DNA from: Jutongia hominis | GTDB taxonomy: Bacteria > Bacillota > Clostridia > Lachnospirales > Lachnospiraceae | Length of the DNA stretch: 64,000 nucleotides | Assembly (NCBI RefSeq): GCF_014384965.1 | Contig: NZ_JACRSW010000015.1 | Coordinates: 33,183 to 97,182 of the forward strand | Direction of reading: 5' to 3' | Shown here: positions 35,460 to 43,986 of the stretch, piece after piece | How positions within the stretch are numbered: the stretch's first letter is position 1 | Layout of the letters: every line of letters starts with the position of its first letter | Translations under genes and position numbers: made by a program | The notes under the pieces: model-generated | Databases searched by the model: none | What the model was told of the DNA's origin: nothing | Seen by the model: only the letters and a program-made list of their open reading frames with translations

Positions 35460-36155
35460 ATGGGATATCGCATTATTGTTGCGGATGATGAAGCAGAGAT
35501 CAGGGAATTGTTTCGTTTGTATCTGGAAAAAGAAGGATATGAAGTGTTAGAGGCAGCAGATGGGGAAGAAGCATTGGATCTGCTGGCTAAGGAAAAAGAT
35601 ATTGCTATGCTGATTTTGGATATCATGATGCCCAAGAAAGACGGATTTCATGTTTTAAAAGAGATTCGTGAACAAAGAAATCTTCCGGTTATCATTTTAT
35701 CAGCAAAGACAACAGATAATGATAAAATTTTAGGGCTTGATCTTGGTGCGGATGATTATATCGGCAAACCGTTTAATCCGTTAGAAGCGGTGGCAAGGAT
35801 CAACTCGAACATCCGCCGTTTTTATTCACTTGGTGCAAATGATTCCAAAGCTGCTAAGAAAATATTAAAAGTAAAAGATCTGACGTTGGATTTAGATAGC
35901 TGTATTTTACGCAGGGGTGAAGAAGTGATTGAATTGTCATCGACAGAATATCGTCTGATGGAGCTTTTTATGAGCAATCCGGGTAAGATTTATACCAAGC
36001 AGCAGATTTACGAATATGGCTGGCAGGAAGAATATTTTATTGCAGATAACAATATTATGGTATGTATCAGTAAATTACGAGCAAAGCTGTCAGAGGATGG
36101 GAACCGTTATATCCGTACCGTGCGTGGTCTTGGATATCGTTTTGAAGAGGAATGA
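35460..36155 (+). CDS. VanR-like OmpR-family response regulator
   Basis: 231 residues. The receiver has IIVADDEAEIRELF, Asp in MLILDIMMPKKDG, LSAKTTD and IGKPFNP. The winged helix is LSSTEYRLMELFMSNPGKIYTKQQIYEYGW and ends RTVRGLGYRFEE. AAGGGGGT is about 8 bases before ATG 35460; ATG 35454 is too close to it. The stop overlaps a possible kinase start (ATGA), so the pair is translationally coupled. The signal is unknown. Confidence 0.93.
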   Translation: MGYRIIVADDEAEIRELFRLYLEKEGYEVLEAADGEEALDLLAKEKDIAMLILDIMMPKKDGFHVLKEIREQRNLPVIILSAKTTDNDKILGLDLGADDYIGKPFNPLEAVARINSNIRRFYSLGANDSKAAKKILKVKDLTLDLDSCILRRGEEVIELSSTEYRLMELFMSNPGKIYTKQQIYEYGWQEEYFIADNNIMVCISKLRAKLSEDGNRYIRTVRGLGYRFEEE

Positions 36156-36163
36156 GGAAAGAG

Positions 36164-37348
36164 ATGAACGGAAAAAAACAGATAGACACTTATATTATAC
36201 GAAATTTTTTACTGGTGGTTCTGGGAATTGCGATATGTGAGATTTTCGTTAATATCATATATTCATATATGGTATTTCCTTTTTTACGGAATGAAGTCGG
36301 TGGACCGGTTTTTGAGCAATTTGGTCAAGGTGGATATGGATCCAGTGTGGTCTATTCCGCCTTTTTTTGGCTGGTAATGGGAATAGTGATGTCTCTGTTG
36401 CCATCCTGGTTTTCCAATACTTTCTATCATTATCTTGGAAGTGGTTTTGAAGTTTATCTTCCGGCACAATATAATCTTGATCTGCATAGTATGTCTGATG
36501 GTATGCTTTTGTACTATGTAGGCTGTCTTGTAATCTTGATCCTGCTTGTGGTAGTTGCTGTCCTTCCTTATATTATAGGCGGGTATGTCTTTACAAGATT
36601 GATCCATGATGAATTGCATTATTTTAAAAATATAGAAAAAGAAAAACATATGGAATATGAAAGAAAAAGAAGTTTGATGCTTTCTGATATTGCACACGAT
36701 CTGAAAACACCGATAACGACAATTTCCGGGTATGCACAGGCACTTCGCGATGATGTTGTTGAGGATGAACAGAAGAAAAAACAATATTTGGATGCAATCT
36801 GTCAGAAGTCAAAAAGAATGGACGATCTGATCGGGCTTTTTTTCGAATATGTTAAGATAGATTCCGAAGGATTTTCTTTACACAAAGAAAAAATAGATCT
36901 TGCAGAGCTTTTTCGTGAAAATATAGCGTTATTTTATTCTGATTTTGAGAGAAAAGGGATTGGAGTAGAACTCGATATCCCGGAAGAATCCGTTATCTGG
37001 GAGTTAGACCGCATTCAGTTTTCAAGAGCGTTGTCTAATCTGATCGTTAACGAACTGCGTCATGTTGAAAAAGGAAAATCCATATTGATGAAAATGCAAT
37101 GTGATGAGGAGCAGGAGGAAGTCCGGATCGTACTTGGAGATACCGGAGAGCAGATTGAAGACAGTGTGGCACAGCACATTTTTGAACCGTTTGTGATGGG
37201 AGACAGTTCAAGAAATTCCAAAGGCGGCAGTGGTCTTGGCCTTAGTATTGCTTCTAAGATCGTAAAAATGCATGGTGCCGTTTTATATCTGGATCGAAAC
37301 AGTACAAAAGACTATACGAAAGCATTTGTGATCGTATTAAGGAAATGA
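36164..37348 (+). CDS. sensor histidine kinase, VanS-like
   Basis: About 394 residues. Helices are at about 10-35 and 60-85, and a third (LYYVGCLVILILLVVVAVLPYIIGGYVF) leads straight into a short linker. The H-box is LMLSDIAHDLKTPITTISGYAQAL, the N-box LSNLIVNELRHVEKG, and the G-boxes LGDTGEQIEDS and GGSGLGLSIASKI. ATG 36164 has GAGGAAAG at good distance. ATG 36152, which overlaps the regulator stop by 4 bases, is an alternative. The N-box Asn-x-x-x-His reads NELRH, a mild deviation. Confidence 0.9.
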   Translation: MNGKKQIDTYIIRNFLLVVLGIAICEIFVNIIYSYMVFPFLRNEVGGPVFEQFGQGGYGSSVVYSAFFWLVMGIVMSLLPSWFSNTFYHYLGSGFEVYLPAQYNLDLHSMSDGMLLYYVGCLVILILLVVVAVLPYIIGGYVFTRLIHDELHYFKNIEKEKHMEYERKRSLMLSDIAHDLKTPITTISGYAQALRDDVVEDEQKKKQYLDAICQKSKRMDDLIGLFFEYVKIDSEGFSLHKEKIDLAELFRENIALFYSDFERKGIGVELDIPEESVIWELDRIQFSRALSNLIVNELRHVEKGKSILMKMQCDEEQEEVRIVLGDTGEQIEDSVAQHIFEPFVMGDSSRNSKGGSGLGLSIASKIVKMHGAVLYLDRNSTKDYTKAFVIVLRK

Positions 37349-37507
37349 CCTGAAAGACCGGGTAGCTTGTCATGGATCAAAAAAGAGAAAAAACGATTAG
37401 ATTTGACAGAATGCCAAAAGATAGGTATAGTAAAACTTTAGTATTGGTTTTGAAGCAGAAAACAGTCAGAAAAGACAGTTTTTGCAATAGTACATGGAGG
37501 AAGACAG

Positions 37508-38689
37508 ATGTCGGAAGAAAAGCTTATCACCGATCCGGAAAGACAGGAAAAAGTATATCGTGATGCCTGTGGTCTTTTGGATTCGTTCACATATATCATA
37601 CGTTTTGAACGGAAAGTGACTGTATTAAAAAATGCGGCAAGAAAATTTCGAAAATTAGGTGATTATAAAGATAGCCGGGAAAAGGCAGCGTTCAGTCAGA
37701 AACTGGCTGAACAGGAAGAGAAAAAGGGAAGTAAGGCTTCTTTTGAAAAGGCATTAGAGAAAGAAAAGAGTGCAAAAGTCAAAAGTGATTATGTCGATAC
37801 GATAGAAGAATTTAAGAGAACTTCTAAGAATGAGGAATATAAAGAAGAAGGAAAAAAGCACATTACGCATTGTAAAGAGCAGATCATAAAAATTGAAAAT
37901 AAGGCAGCGGCAAAACGTCGTTTGATCGTGCTTGGTATTCTGGCGGTCTTAGCTGTGATCTTTTGGAGAACGCCGGGATGTCCGTATGTAAAAGGTATGG
38001 TTCACCAACAGATGGGACAATATCGTAAAGCATTGGTAAATTATGAGCAGGCGGGACATCTTCCGGGCGTAACGGGTCACAAAAATGCGTGCTATTATGC
38101 ATTGGCACAGGATGCTTTAAAGCAGGGAAAAGAAAAAAAAGCCTTGAAACTGTTAAAAAAGACCGTTGATAGCGATAAAGCAGAAGCGCAGGAATGGAAG
38201 CTGGAGTGTAAGCTGATCAAAGAAACACAGGTTGGAAAACGTGTGATCTTTGGTGACGGAAGATGGACAATAGCTGCAAAAGAAGGTAACAAAGTACTGC
38301 TTGTCTATACAAAAGTCAGTAAAAAAAGCATTTATGCAAGAACACAGGATGTTACATGGCGTGACTCAGAAGTATTTAAATGGCTGAATACAAAATTTGC
38401 ACCTGTGAAATTTTCAGAAGAAGAATTAAATGTGATCTGTGAACAATATACCGGAAAGAAAGCAAGCGGTACATTGACGCAGGAAAAGGTATTTGTATTA
38501 AGTGAACAGGAGTATTTGCAATATCGTAAAGCAGTAATTCCATCGGATGAAAATTACTGGCTGCGTGACGAACCTTTGACAAAAATGCAGGCTTCTTATG
38601 TTTCGGCGGATGGTGACGTAAAAAAGACATATGTGAATGATACAGTATGTCATATACGTCCTGCGGTATGGGTTTCTTTAAAAGAATAA
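37508..38689 (+). CDS. single-pass membrane protein with DUF6273-like C-terminal domain
   Basis: 393 residues of unknown function. Residues 1-135 are charged, Lys/Glu-rich and probably helical, with a TPR-like spacing (FRKLGDYKDSREKAAFSQ). One membrane helix is at about 140-157 (LIVLGILAVLAVIFW). A second tetratricopeptide-like stretch follows (QYRKALVNYEQAGHLPG). The last ~150 residues (VIFGDGRWTIAAKEGNKVLLV, SEVFKWLNTKF, KVFVLSEQEYLQYRK, HIRPAVWVSLKE) match DUF6273. GGAGG precedes the ATG. It follows a two-component pair, possibly as a target. Confidence 0.75.
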   Translation: MSEEKLITDPERQEKVYRDACGLLDSFTYIIRFERKVTVLKNAARKFRKLGDYKDSREKAAFSQKLAEQEEKKGSKASFEKALEKEKSAKVKSDYVDTIEEFKRTSKNEEYKEEGKKHITHCKEQIIKIENKAAAKRRLIVLGILAVLAVIFWRTPGCPYVKGMVHQQMGQYRKALVNYEQAGHLPGVTGHKNACYYALAQDALKQGKEKKALKLLKKTVDSDKAEAQEWKLECKLIKETQVGKRVIFGDGRWTIAAKEGNKVLLVYTKVSKKSIYARTQDVTWRDSEVFKWLNTKFAPVKFSEEELNVICEQYTGKKASGTLTQEKVFVLSEQEYLQYRKAVIPSDENYWLRDEPLTKMQASYVSADGDVKKTYVNDTVCHIRPAVWVSLKE

Positions 38690-38701
38690 GGATTTTTATG
38701 C

Positions 38702-38730
38702 AAAGGCAACGTATTGGCGTTGCCTTTCTT
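38702..38730 (+). terminator. terminator after the DUF6273 gene
   Basis: AAAGGCAACG/CGTTGCCTTT stem with a short T-rich tail. A diverged copy of the sequence (GTAACGCATCGGCGTCGC) recurs at 38772 before the next gene. Confidence 0.7.
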
Positions 38731-38816
38731 GAGGAACAGGAAATGAATCATAAAGCAGTGTGATATACATGGTAACGCATCGGCGTCGCACTTTTTTGAA
38801 AACAGGAGGTTATGGA

Positions 38817-40439
38817 ATGATGAATCGAAAAAAATGGATCACATGGGTGATAATATGGAGCTGCGTGATTAGTATGCTGCTTGGAAATGCCAATGTCAGT
38901 GCACAAGAGACGCATCCTTCTTTTCCGTTTACTGTGTCCGATGCACAGTCTATGGTATACAGTCAGTTATATTCTGTTGCAATGACAGCAACGTCAGGTG
39001 CTCTCTATACATTTGATACATCTGCGACAGAGGCGGATTATCAATTAAAATTCTTTGTAAATGCCGGAACTTCTTTTCATGCACAGATTTATGATGCATC
39101 CGGTGTATGCAGACTTGACCGGATTTTTACAAATGCGCAATATGCCCGTTTTTCCCTGACACAGAGTACCACGTATTATCTGTATATCAATGGGGAGATT
39201 GGAACAGCAGGTGAAGTATTGCTATCAAAGGTAGCGGATGATTTTGGAGATACGATGCAATCAGCCTTTGCAATGTCTTTTAATCAGGAATATGCAGTAA
39301 GTACAGAAATTGCAAATGACGAGGATTATTTATGTTTTACACCGAATGGCGATGACGCATCGTATGTTTTATGCATAGAACCGATCATCGGAACAACAGC
39401 GCAATATGAAGTCTGGGCGGCCGGACAGCGAATTGATCCATATTGCGGAACGATCGGAACAGGAAAAATTGCTTTTGAACTTTCTATGCGTGCAGGACAA
39501 AGTTACTATTTAAAGATTACTTCGACGCAACAGGGACATCAGGTGATTGTATCTGTATTAAAAAATATTCGTAATTATGAAGTCCGCTATCATTTAAATG
39601 GTGGCAATAATGTTTCCGGAAACCGGACGGTATTTGCTGCGACTGATAGCTGGAAATTGCAAAATCCGACACGACAAGGCTACACTTTCGGGGGCTGGTA
39701 TCTGACACCGAAGATGACAGGACGTGTCTATAATATGAGCGGTGCCGGCAGAAAAAGTGTAGACTTATATGCCAAATGGAATGCGGTCCGTATTACAAAA
39801 GGTTCAACTGTGAAGGTACAAAAAAAGAAAAAGAGTATGAAAATTTCTTTTGGAAAAATAGCCGGGGCATCCCGCTACCGGTTGCAAGTCAGTACTAATG
39901 CAAAATATCAGAAAGCAAAAACATATACCTTAAAAACAACATCGAAATCAATATCCCGTAATACAAAATCTAATTATTATATTCGCGTCTGTGGCTACAA
40001 TATTGATTCAACAGGCACAAAAATTTACGGAGGTTATTCTACTACAAAGAAAGTAACTGCTGATAAAACGAAGAAAAAGAGCACAAAGAAAGCAAGCAAG
40101 AAGAAGTCAAGGTCTAAAAAGAAGAAAACAAGCAAGAAGAAGTCAAGTTCTAAAAAGAAGAAAGCAAGCAAGAAGAAGTCAAGCTCTAAAAAGAAGAAAG
40201 CAAGCAAGAAGAAGTCAAGCTCTAAAAAGAAGAAAGCAAGCAAGAAGAAGTCGAGTTCTAAAAAGAAGAAAGCAAGTAAAAAAACAAGTGCGAAAAGGTC
40301 AATTGCAAAGAAGACAAGCAAGAAAACCGCAAGTAAAAAGAAATCGACAGCAAAAAAGACAAGCAGTGCAAACAAGAAAAAAGCAAATACAAAAAAGTCC
40401 GTTTCAAAGAAGACAAATAGTATAAGCAAGAAAAAATAA
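38817..40439 (+). CDS. secreted protein with InlB/Flg_new repeat and Lys-Ser-rich tail
   Basis: 540 residues. A signal peptide (NRKKWITWVIIWSCVISMLLG, cut near NVSA) leads. A beta-rich N-terminal region of about 230 residues resembles pre-peptidase-type domains. A single Listeria-Bacteroides (Flg_new) repeat follows (YEVRYHLNGGN...RQGYTFGGWYL...VDLYAKWN), then an Fn3-like stretch (GASRYRLQVSTN). The last ~125 residues are almost only Lys, Ser, Ala and Thr, including five 12-residue units (ASKKKSSSKKKK). The tail may bind anionic wall polymers. AGGAGGT lies six bases before ATG 38817. Confidence 0.78.
   Translation: MMNRKKWITWVIIWSCVISMLLGNANVSAQETHPSFPFTVSDAQSMVYSQLYSVAMTATSGALYTFDTSATEADYQLKFFVNAGTSFHAQIYDASGVCRLDRIFTNAQYARFSLTQSTTYYLYINGEIGTAGEVLLSKVADDFGDTMQSAFAMSFNQEYAVSTEIANDEDYLCFTPNGDDASYVLCIEPIIGTTAQYEVWAAGQRIDPYCGTIGTGKIAFELSMRAGQSYYLKITSTQQGHQVIVSVLKNIRNYEVRYHLNGGNNVSGNRTVFAATDSWKLQNPTRQGYTFGGWYLTPKMTGRVYNMSGAGRKSVDLYAKWNAVRITKGSTVKVQKKKKSMKISFGKIAGASRYRLQVSTNAKYQKAKTYTLKTTSKSISRNTKSNYYIRVCGYNIDSTGTKIYGGYSTTKKVTADKTKKKSTKKASKKKSRSKKKKTSKKKSSSKKKKASKKKSSSKKKKASKKKSSSKKKKASKKKSSSKKKKASKKTSAKRSIAKKTSKKTASKKKSTAKKTSSANKKKANTKKSVSKKTNSISKKK
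40092..40271 (+). repeat. 5 x 36-bp in-frame tandem repeat (Lys/Ser tail)
   Basis: Five 36-bp units of the pattern GCAAGCAAGAAGAAGTCAAG, then CTCTAAAAAGAAGAAA. They are near-identical, with a few substitutions. Confidence 0.9.
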
Positions 40440-40491
40440 GCACAAAGAAATCAACAGCATAAAAGACTATCACGAAAAAAAAACCTTTTCG

Positions 40492-40543
40492 CAGCAATGC
40501 ATGGGCATACAGTAAACGTTTGCTTATACATTGCTGTTTTTTT
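40492..40543 (+). terminator. intrinsic terminator of the Lys-tail gene
   Basis: CAGCAATG...CATTGCTG outer stem, imperfect inner pairing, seven T's. Confidence 0.75.
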
Positions 40544-40609
40544 CGTTGGGAGGAATGAAAATTCCTTGATCGACAGGTTTTCTTTTCCTTGATCGACAGG
40601 CTTCTTTTC

Positions 40610-40638
40610 TTGACAATTCTATAGGAATCAAGTACATT
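40610..40638 (+). promoter_or_regulatory. glmS promoter
   Basis: TTGACA (40610-40615), a 17-bp spacer and TACATT (40633-40638). A second TTGACA at 40651-40656 with CATAAT at 40676-40681 (19-bp spacer) would start transcription within about ten bases of the ribozyme cleavage site. Confidence 0.55.
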
Positions 40639-40689
40639 AATCATGGTACATTGACAATAAAATATGGTGTTCTGTCATAATAGGATAAA

Positions 40690-40885
40690 AATAGCGCCAG
40701 GTACCTTTTACATTGGTCGATAGGAGTAAAAGGTTGACGAGGAAAAGGGTGATCGAAAATTCGGCGGATGCCCTTTCGTAGTTCCCGCTGCGGATATATT
40801 GGCAAATATGCAGGTAACTGCAAAACAAATTCAATATAACGGGAAAACGGTTGGCAGTACGTGCAGATAAAGAGCGAAATCACGT
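40690..40885 (+). ncRNA. glmS ribozyme: glmS ribozyme/riboswitch
   Basis: A glucosamine-6-phosphate-activated self-cleaving RNA in the glmS leader. Conserved blocks are the cleavage-site sequence AGCGCC (cut between A40693 and G40694), GGTTGACGAGG (40732 on), GTGATCGAAAATTCGGCGG and the P3/P4 segments beyond. Feedback: when GlcN6P is abundant the leader cuts itself and the mRNA is degraded. The 3' limit is approximate. Confidence 0.92.
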
Positions 40886-41025
40886 TTTACCAACAGATCA
40901 CAAAGAAACAAAAGTGATCGTGAAAACAAGAAAAATAAAAAGCATATGCTATAGAAAGAGTAGTGACAGTAAAAGAAAGATATTTTATTTCTCAAAAAGA
41001 CTGTCACAAAAGAGAGGAAATAATT

Positions 41026-42846
41026 ATGTGTGGAATTGTTGGATATAATGGAAAAAATTCTGTTACGGATCTGCTTTTAGATTCGTTGGAATTATTAGAA
41101 TATCGTGGATACGACAGTGCCGGACTTGCTACAATGAATGCTAATACCGGTAAAGTAAAGCTGCGTAAATGCGCAGGACGTGTAAAAGATCTGCGTAAGA
41201 TCTGTGCGAAAGATAAGAAGATCTCAACTTGCGGAATCGGTCATACACGCTGGGCAACACATGGTGGAGTGAGTGATCTGAATGCACATCCGCATCGCGT
41301 CGGTGATGTGCTTTTAGTACACAATGGTATCGTAGAGAATTATGAAGAATTAAAAGATCATTTCATGCTTCACAAAGATCTGAAATCACAGACAGATACA
41401 GAAGTAGTTGCGGCTGTATTGAATCGTTTCTATCAGGGGGATCCGCATGAAGCGATCCGTAAGACGGTAAAATATTTAAAAGGAACTTTTGCACTTGTGA
41501 TCATGTTTACCGATCAGCCGGATGTCATCTATGCGATCCGTAATGTAAGCCCGATCGTGGCAGCTTACAATGACAATGGAACAATGCTTGCATCAGATGT
41601 TGTTGCTTTGGGTGCGACAGCAGACAAATATATGGTTGTTCCTGAATATGTTATTATGGAACTTCACAAAGATGAAATTAAATTATTTGACCTGAATGAT
41701 AAGCCGGTAGAAGCAGATATGATCGACATTGACTGGGATACAACCAGAGGTGGCAAAGGAAAATATCCATTTTATATGGAAAAAGAGATCATGGAGCAGC
41801 CGGATGCATTAAGGGCGACGATGCAAAGCCGTGTGGTAAATGGCAAGATCGATCTGTCAGCCGATGGTGTGCCGGATGAAATCTTAAAAGACTGTGAAAG
41901 AGTATGTGTAGTTGCCTGCGGAACTGCAATGCATGCAGGTCTTGTGGCAAAAGCATTGGTACAGTCAAAGCTTGGTATGCATATGAATGTAGAATATGCA
42001 TCGGAATTTATGTACTCAGATCCTGTTATTGACGAAAAGACTTTAGTGCTTGCAATATCACAGTCAGGTGAAACGATCGATACATTAGAAGCATTAAAAT
42101 ATGCGAGAAAGAAAGGTGCTAAGAGCGTTGCGGTTATCAATGTTAAAGGCTCTTCGATCGCACGCGAAAGCGATTATGTTATGTATACGGTTGCAGGACC
42201 GGAGATTGCAGTAGCCAGTACAAAAGCATATACAACGCAGTTAATGGCATTGTTCCTTTTAGTCGGACGTATGGCAAAAGTACGTGGGATCTTTGATGAT
42301 GCTACAGAGAAAGCATATTTAGACAGCTTAACAAAAGCACCGGATAAGATGCAGGAAGTTCTTGACCAAAAGCATGACATTCATAAGATCGCAAGAGAAA
42401 TGTTAGACGCGAAAGATGCATTTATGATCGGAAGAGGCTTAGACTATTCGATCTTATTAGAGGGTGCGTTGAAGTTAAAAGAAATTTCTTATATTCATAC
42501 CGAAGCGTATGCATCAGGAGAATTAAAGCATGGAACCATTGCTCTGATCACTGAGAATACGCCGGTTGTTGCAACTGTGACACAGTCAAAGTTAAAAGAA
42601 AAGGAACTTTCTAATATCCGCGAAGTGCAGTCAAGAGGCGCAAGCGTGGTTGTCTTTGTGAAAGAAGACTTTGATCTGGCAGATGCAGAATACGCAGATG
42701 TTTTTGAACTTCCGGCTATGGAAGATGAGTTTATGGTATTTCCGGCATCAGCAGCCTTACAACTTTTGGCATATTATGTATCTATGGATAAAGGATTGGA
42801 TGTTGATAAGCCAAGAAACTTAGCGAAAGTAGTAACAGTAGAATAA
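41026..42846 (+). CDS. glmS: glutamine-fructose-6-phosphate aminotransferase (isomerizing)
   Basis: Makes glucosamine-6-phosphate from fructose-6-phosphate and glutamine, the first step to UDP-GlcNAc. 606 residues. Cys2 is the nucleophile of the N-terminal glutaminase (MCGIVGY). TRWATHG and HNGIVENY complete that site. Two SIS domains follow (ACGTAMHAG..., SQSGETIDTLEAL, and GRGLDYSILLEGALKLKEISYIHTEAY), with the family ending KPRNLAKVVTVE. GAGGAAA precedes ATG 41026. Expression is controlled by the upstream ribozyme. Confidence 0.97.
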   Translation: MCGIVGYNGKNSVTDLLLDSLELLEYRGYDSAGLATMNANTGKVKLRKCAGRVKDLRKICAKDKKISTCGIGHTRWATHGGVSDLNAHPHRVGDVLLVHNGIVENYEELKDHFMLHKDLKSQTDTEVVAAVLNRFYQGDPHEAIRKTVKYLKGTFALVIMFTDQPDVIYAIRNVSPIVAAYNDNGTMLASDVVALGATADKYMVVPEYVIMELHKDEIKLFDLNDKPVEADMIDIDWDTTRGGKGKYPFYMEKEIMEQPDALRATMQSRVVNGKIDLSADGVPDEILKDCERVCVVACGTAMHAGLVAKALVQSKLGMHMNVEYASEFMYSDPVIDEKTLVLAISQSGETIDTLEALKYARKKGAKSVAVINVKGSSIARESDYVMYTVAGPEIAVASTKAYTTQLMALFLLVGRMAKVRGIFDDATEKAYLDSLTKAPDKMQEVLDQKHDIHKIAREMLDAKDAFMIGRGLDYSILLEGALKLKEISYIHTEAYASGELKHGTIALITENTPVVATVTQSKLKEKELSNIREVQSRGASVVVFVKEDFDLADAEYADVFELPAMEDEFMVFPASAALQLLAYYVSMDKGLDVDKPRNLAKVVTVE

Positions 42847-42892
42847 AGTGTAGAGATCAAAACAGTACAGAACACCATTTATGTATGTACCG

Positions 42893-42923
42893 TGGCACTC
42901 TCTTTTTAGAGAGTGCTATCTTT
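42893..42923 (+). terminator. intrinsic terminator of glmS
   Basis: GCACTCTC/GAGAGTGC stem with loop TTTTTA and a weak T-rich tail. Confidence 0.7.
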
Positions 42924-42972
42924 GTAATAAAGGCAATGTGCAAAAAAGAAAAATAACAGAAATTGTGTAATG

Positions 42973-43128
42973 ACAATAGCAAAAAAGAAAAATAGCAGAA
43001 ATGCACAATAACAAGAGCAAAATAGAAAAATAGCAGAAATGCACAATAACAACAAGAAAAAGAAAAAGCGTAATAACAATAGCAAAATAGAAAAATAGCA
43101 GAAATGCACAACAATAACAGTAAGAAAT
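42973..43128. repeat. A-rich degenerate tandem repeat
   Basis: Three irregular copies of AGCAAAATAGAAAAATAGCA followed by GAAATGCACAATAACAA lie just upstream of the DUF1292 gene. They produce long open frames on the minus strand that look spurious. Confidence 0.75.
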
Positions 43129-43154
43129 AAAGAATGAAAAGCAGGAGGACAAGC

Positions 43155-43454
43155 ATGGCAGAGAAGAAATATGAATTTGAAGAAACAATGGTCACATTAG
43201 TAGATGAAGATGGAAAAGAAAAACCGTTTTATGTGGATGAGATGTATATGGTAAAGGATCAGATGTATGCAGCATTGATTCCCGGTGATGTGGAGAATGT
43301 GACAGAATATTATGTTTTCCGTGTCAAAGATCTTGGCAATGACGATTTTGAATTAGAAGATATTGACGATGAAGAAGAATATGATGCGGCAGCGGATGCT
43401 TATGAAGAGTGTCTGGATACACGACTTTGGAATCGTACACTGGAAAATGAATAA
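43155..43454 (+). CDS. DUF1292 family protein
   Basis: A 99-residue acidic protein. The pattern ETMVTLVDEDGKEKPFYVDEMY, then YAALIP, TEYYVFRVKD and FELEDIDDEEEYD is the DUF1292 signature, common in Clostridia. The function is unknown. GGAGGA precedes ATG 43155. The strongly acidic centre is normal for the family. Confidence 0.88.
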   Translation: MAEKKYEFEETMVTLVDEDGKEKPFYVDEMYMVKDQMYAALIPGDVENVTEYYVFRVKDLGNDDFELEDIDDEEEYDAAADAYEECLDTRLWNRTLENE

Positions 43455-43481
43455 CAGATGAATAATTATACAAAAAAGTTG

Positions 43482-43509
43482 TTGACAAATCCGAGTGGAA
43501 GAGTATACT
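43482..43509 (+). promoter_or_regulatory. trp operon promoter
   Basis: TTGACA (43482-43487), a 16-bp spacer and TATACT (43504-43509). Transcription should start near 43516 and run into the T-box. Confidence 0.8.
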
Positions 43510-43515
43510 TAATAA

Positions 43516-43826
43516 TAACAAATTAAATATTGTTATTGAAACCGTTGAAGTGGAGATAAAAGTAAAAGATGCGCTTAAAGAGAGTGGGGGATGGTGAGAA
43601 CCCTGTAGAGATGCAGTTTACTAAATGGACCACTGAGGGCATGGTCAAAAAGTCACAGACTTGAGTATTCCATGACGTAGGGCATACGTTAGTTGCCGGA
43701 AATATGATAGTATTTCGCTAAGAGTGTGGAAGTATACCACGAAGCAAGGTGGCACCGCGGATAATAGATAAGATTAACCGTCCTTGACTGATATTAGTTT
43801 ATTAATGTCAGTCAGGGACTTTTTTG
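43516..43826 (+). promoter_or_regulatory. T-box: tryptophan T-box leader
   Basis: This leader reads tRNA charging. The T-box sequence AAGGTGGCACCGCGG lies at 43746-43760. Stem I carries GGTGAGAACC and a specifier region with TGG at 43626-43628 followed by ACC, consistent with tRNA-Trp. The competing terminator is GTCCTTGACTGA...TCAGTCAGGGAC (43780-43819) plus T-run. Uncharged tRNA-Trp should stabilise the antiterminator and switch on trpEGDCBA. Confidence 0.95.
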
Positions 43827-43986
43827 TTTGATCAAAAAGGAATTTGTTTATAGCCATACATCTTGCAATGTGTTGACGTTACATTTTTATAACATGAAAA
43901 GGAAAAAGTGGAAGCAATACTCTGGCGGCAAAGCAGCAAAGCGGCAGATTGTTTTTACGATCAGAAGCCGGGAATGGAGGATGAAT

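Noticed and set aside
37372..37563. 63-residue + strand ORF before the DUF6273 gene
   Set aside because: Weak start and a 56-base overlap with a well-supported gene; composition reflects Lys-rich noise.
40034..40429. Phe/Leu-rich minus-strand ORF
   Set aside because: Complement of the Lys/Ser repeat tail of the + strand secreted protein.
42857..43195. Cys/Phe-rich minus-strand ORFs
   Set aside because: Produced by the A-rich degenerate repeat upstream of the DUF1292 gene.
43828..43986. 53-residue N-terminal extension of TrpE
   Set aside because: It begins in the T-box terminator T-run and is not TrpE-like; GGAGG supports 43987.
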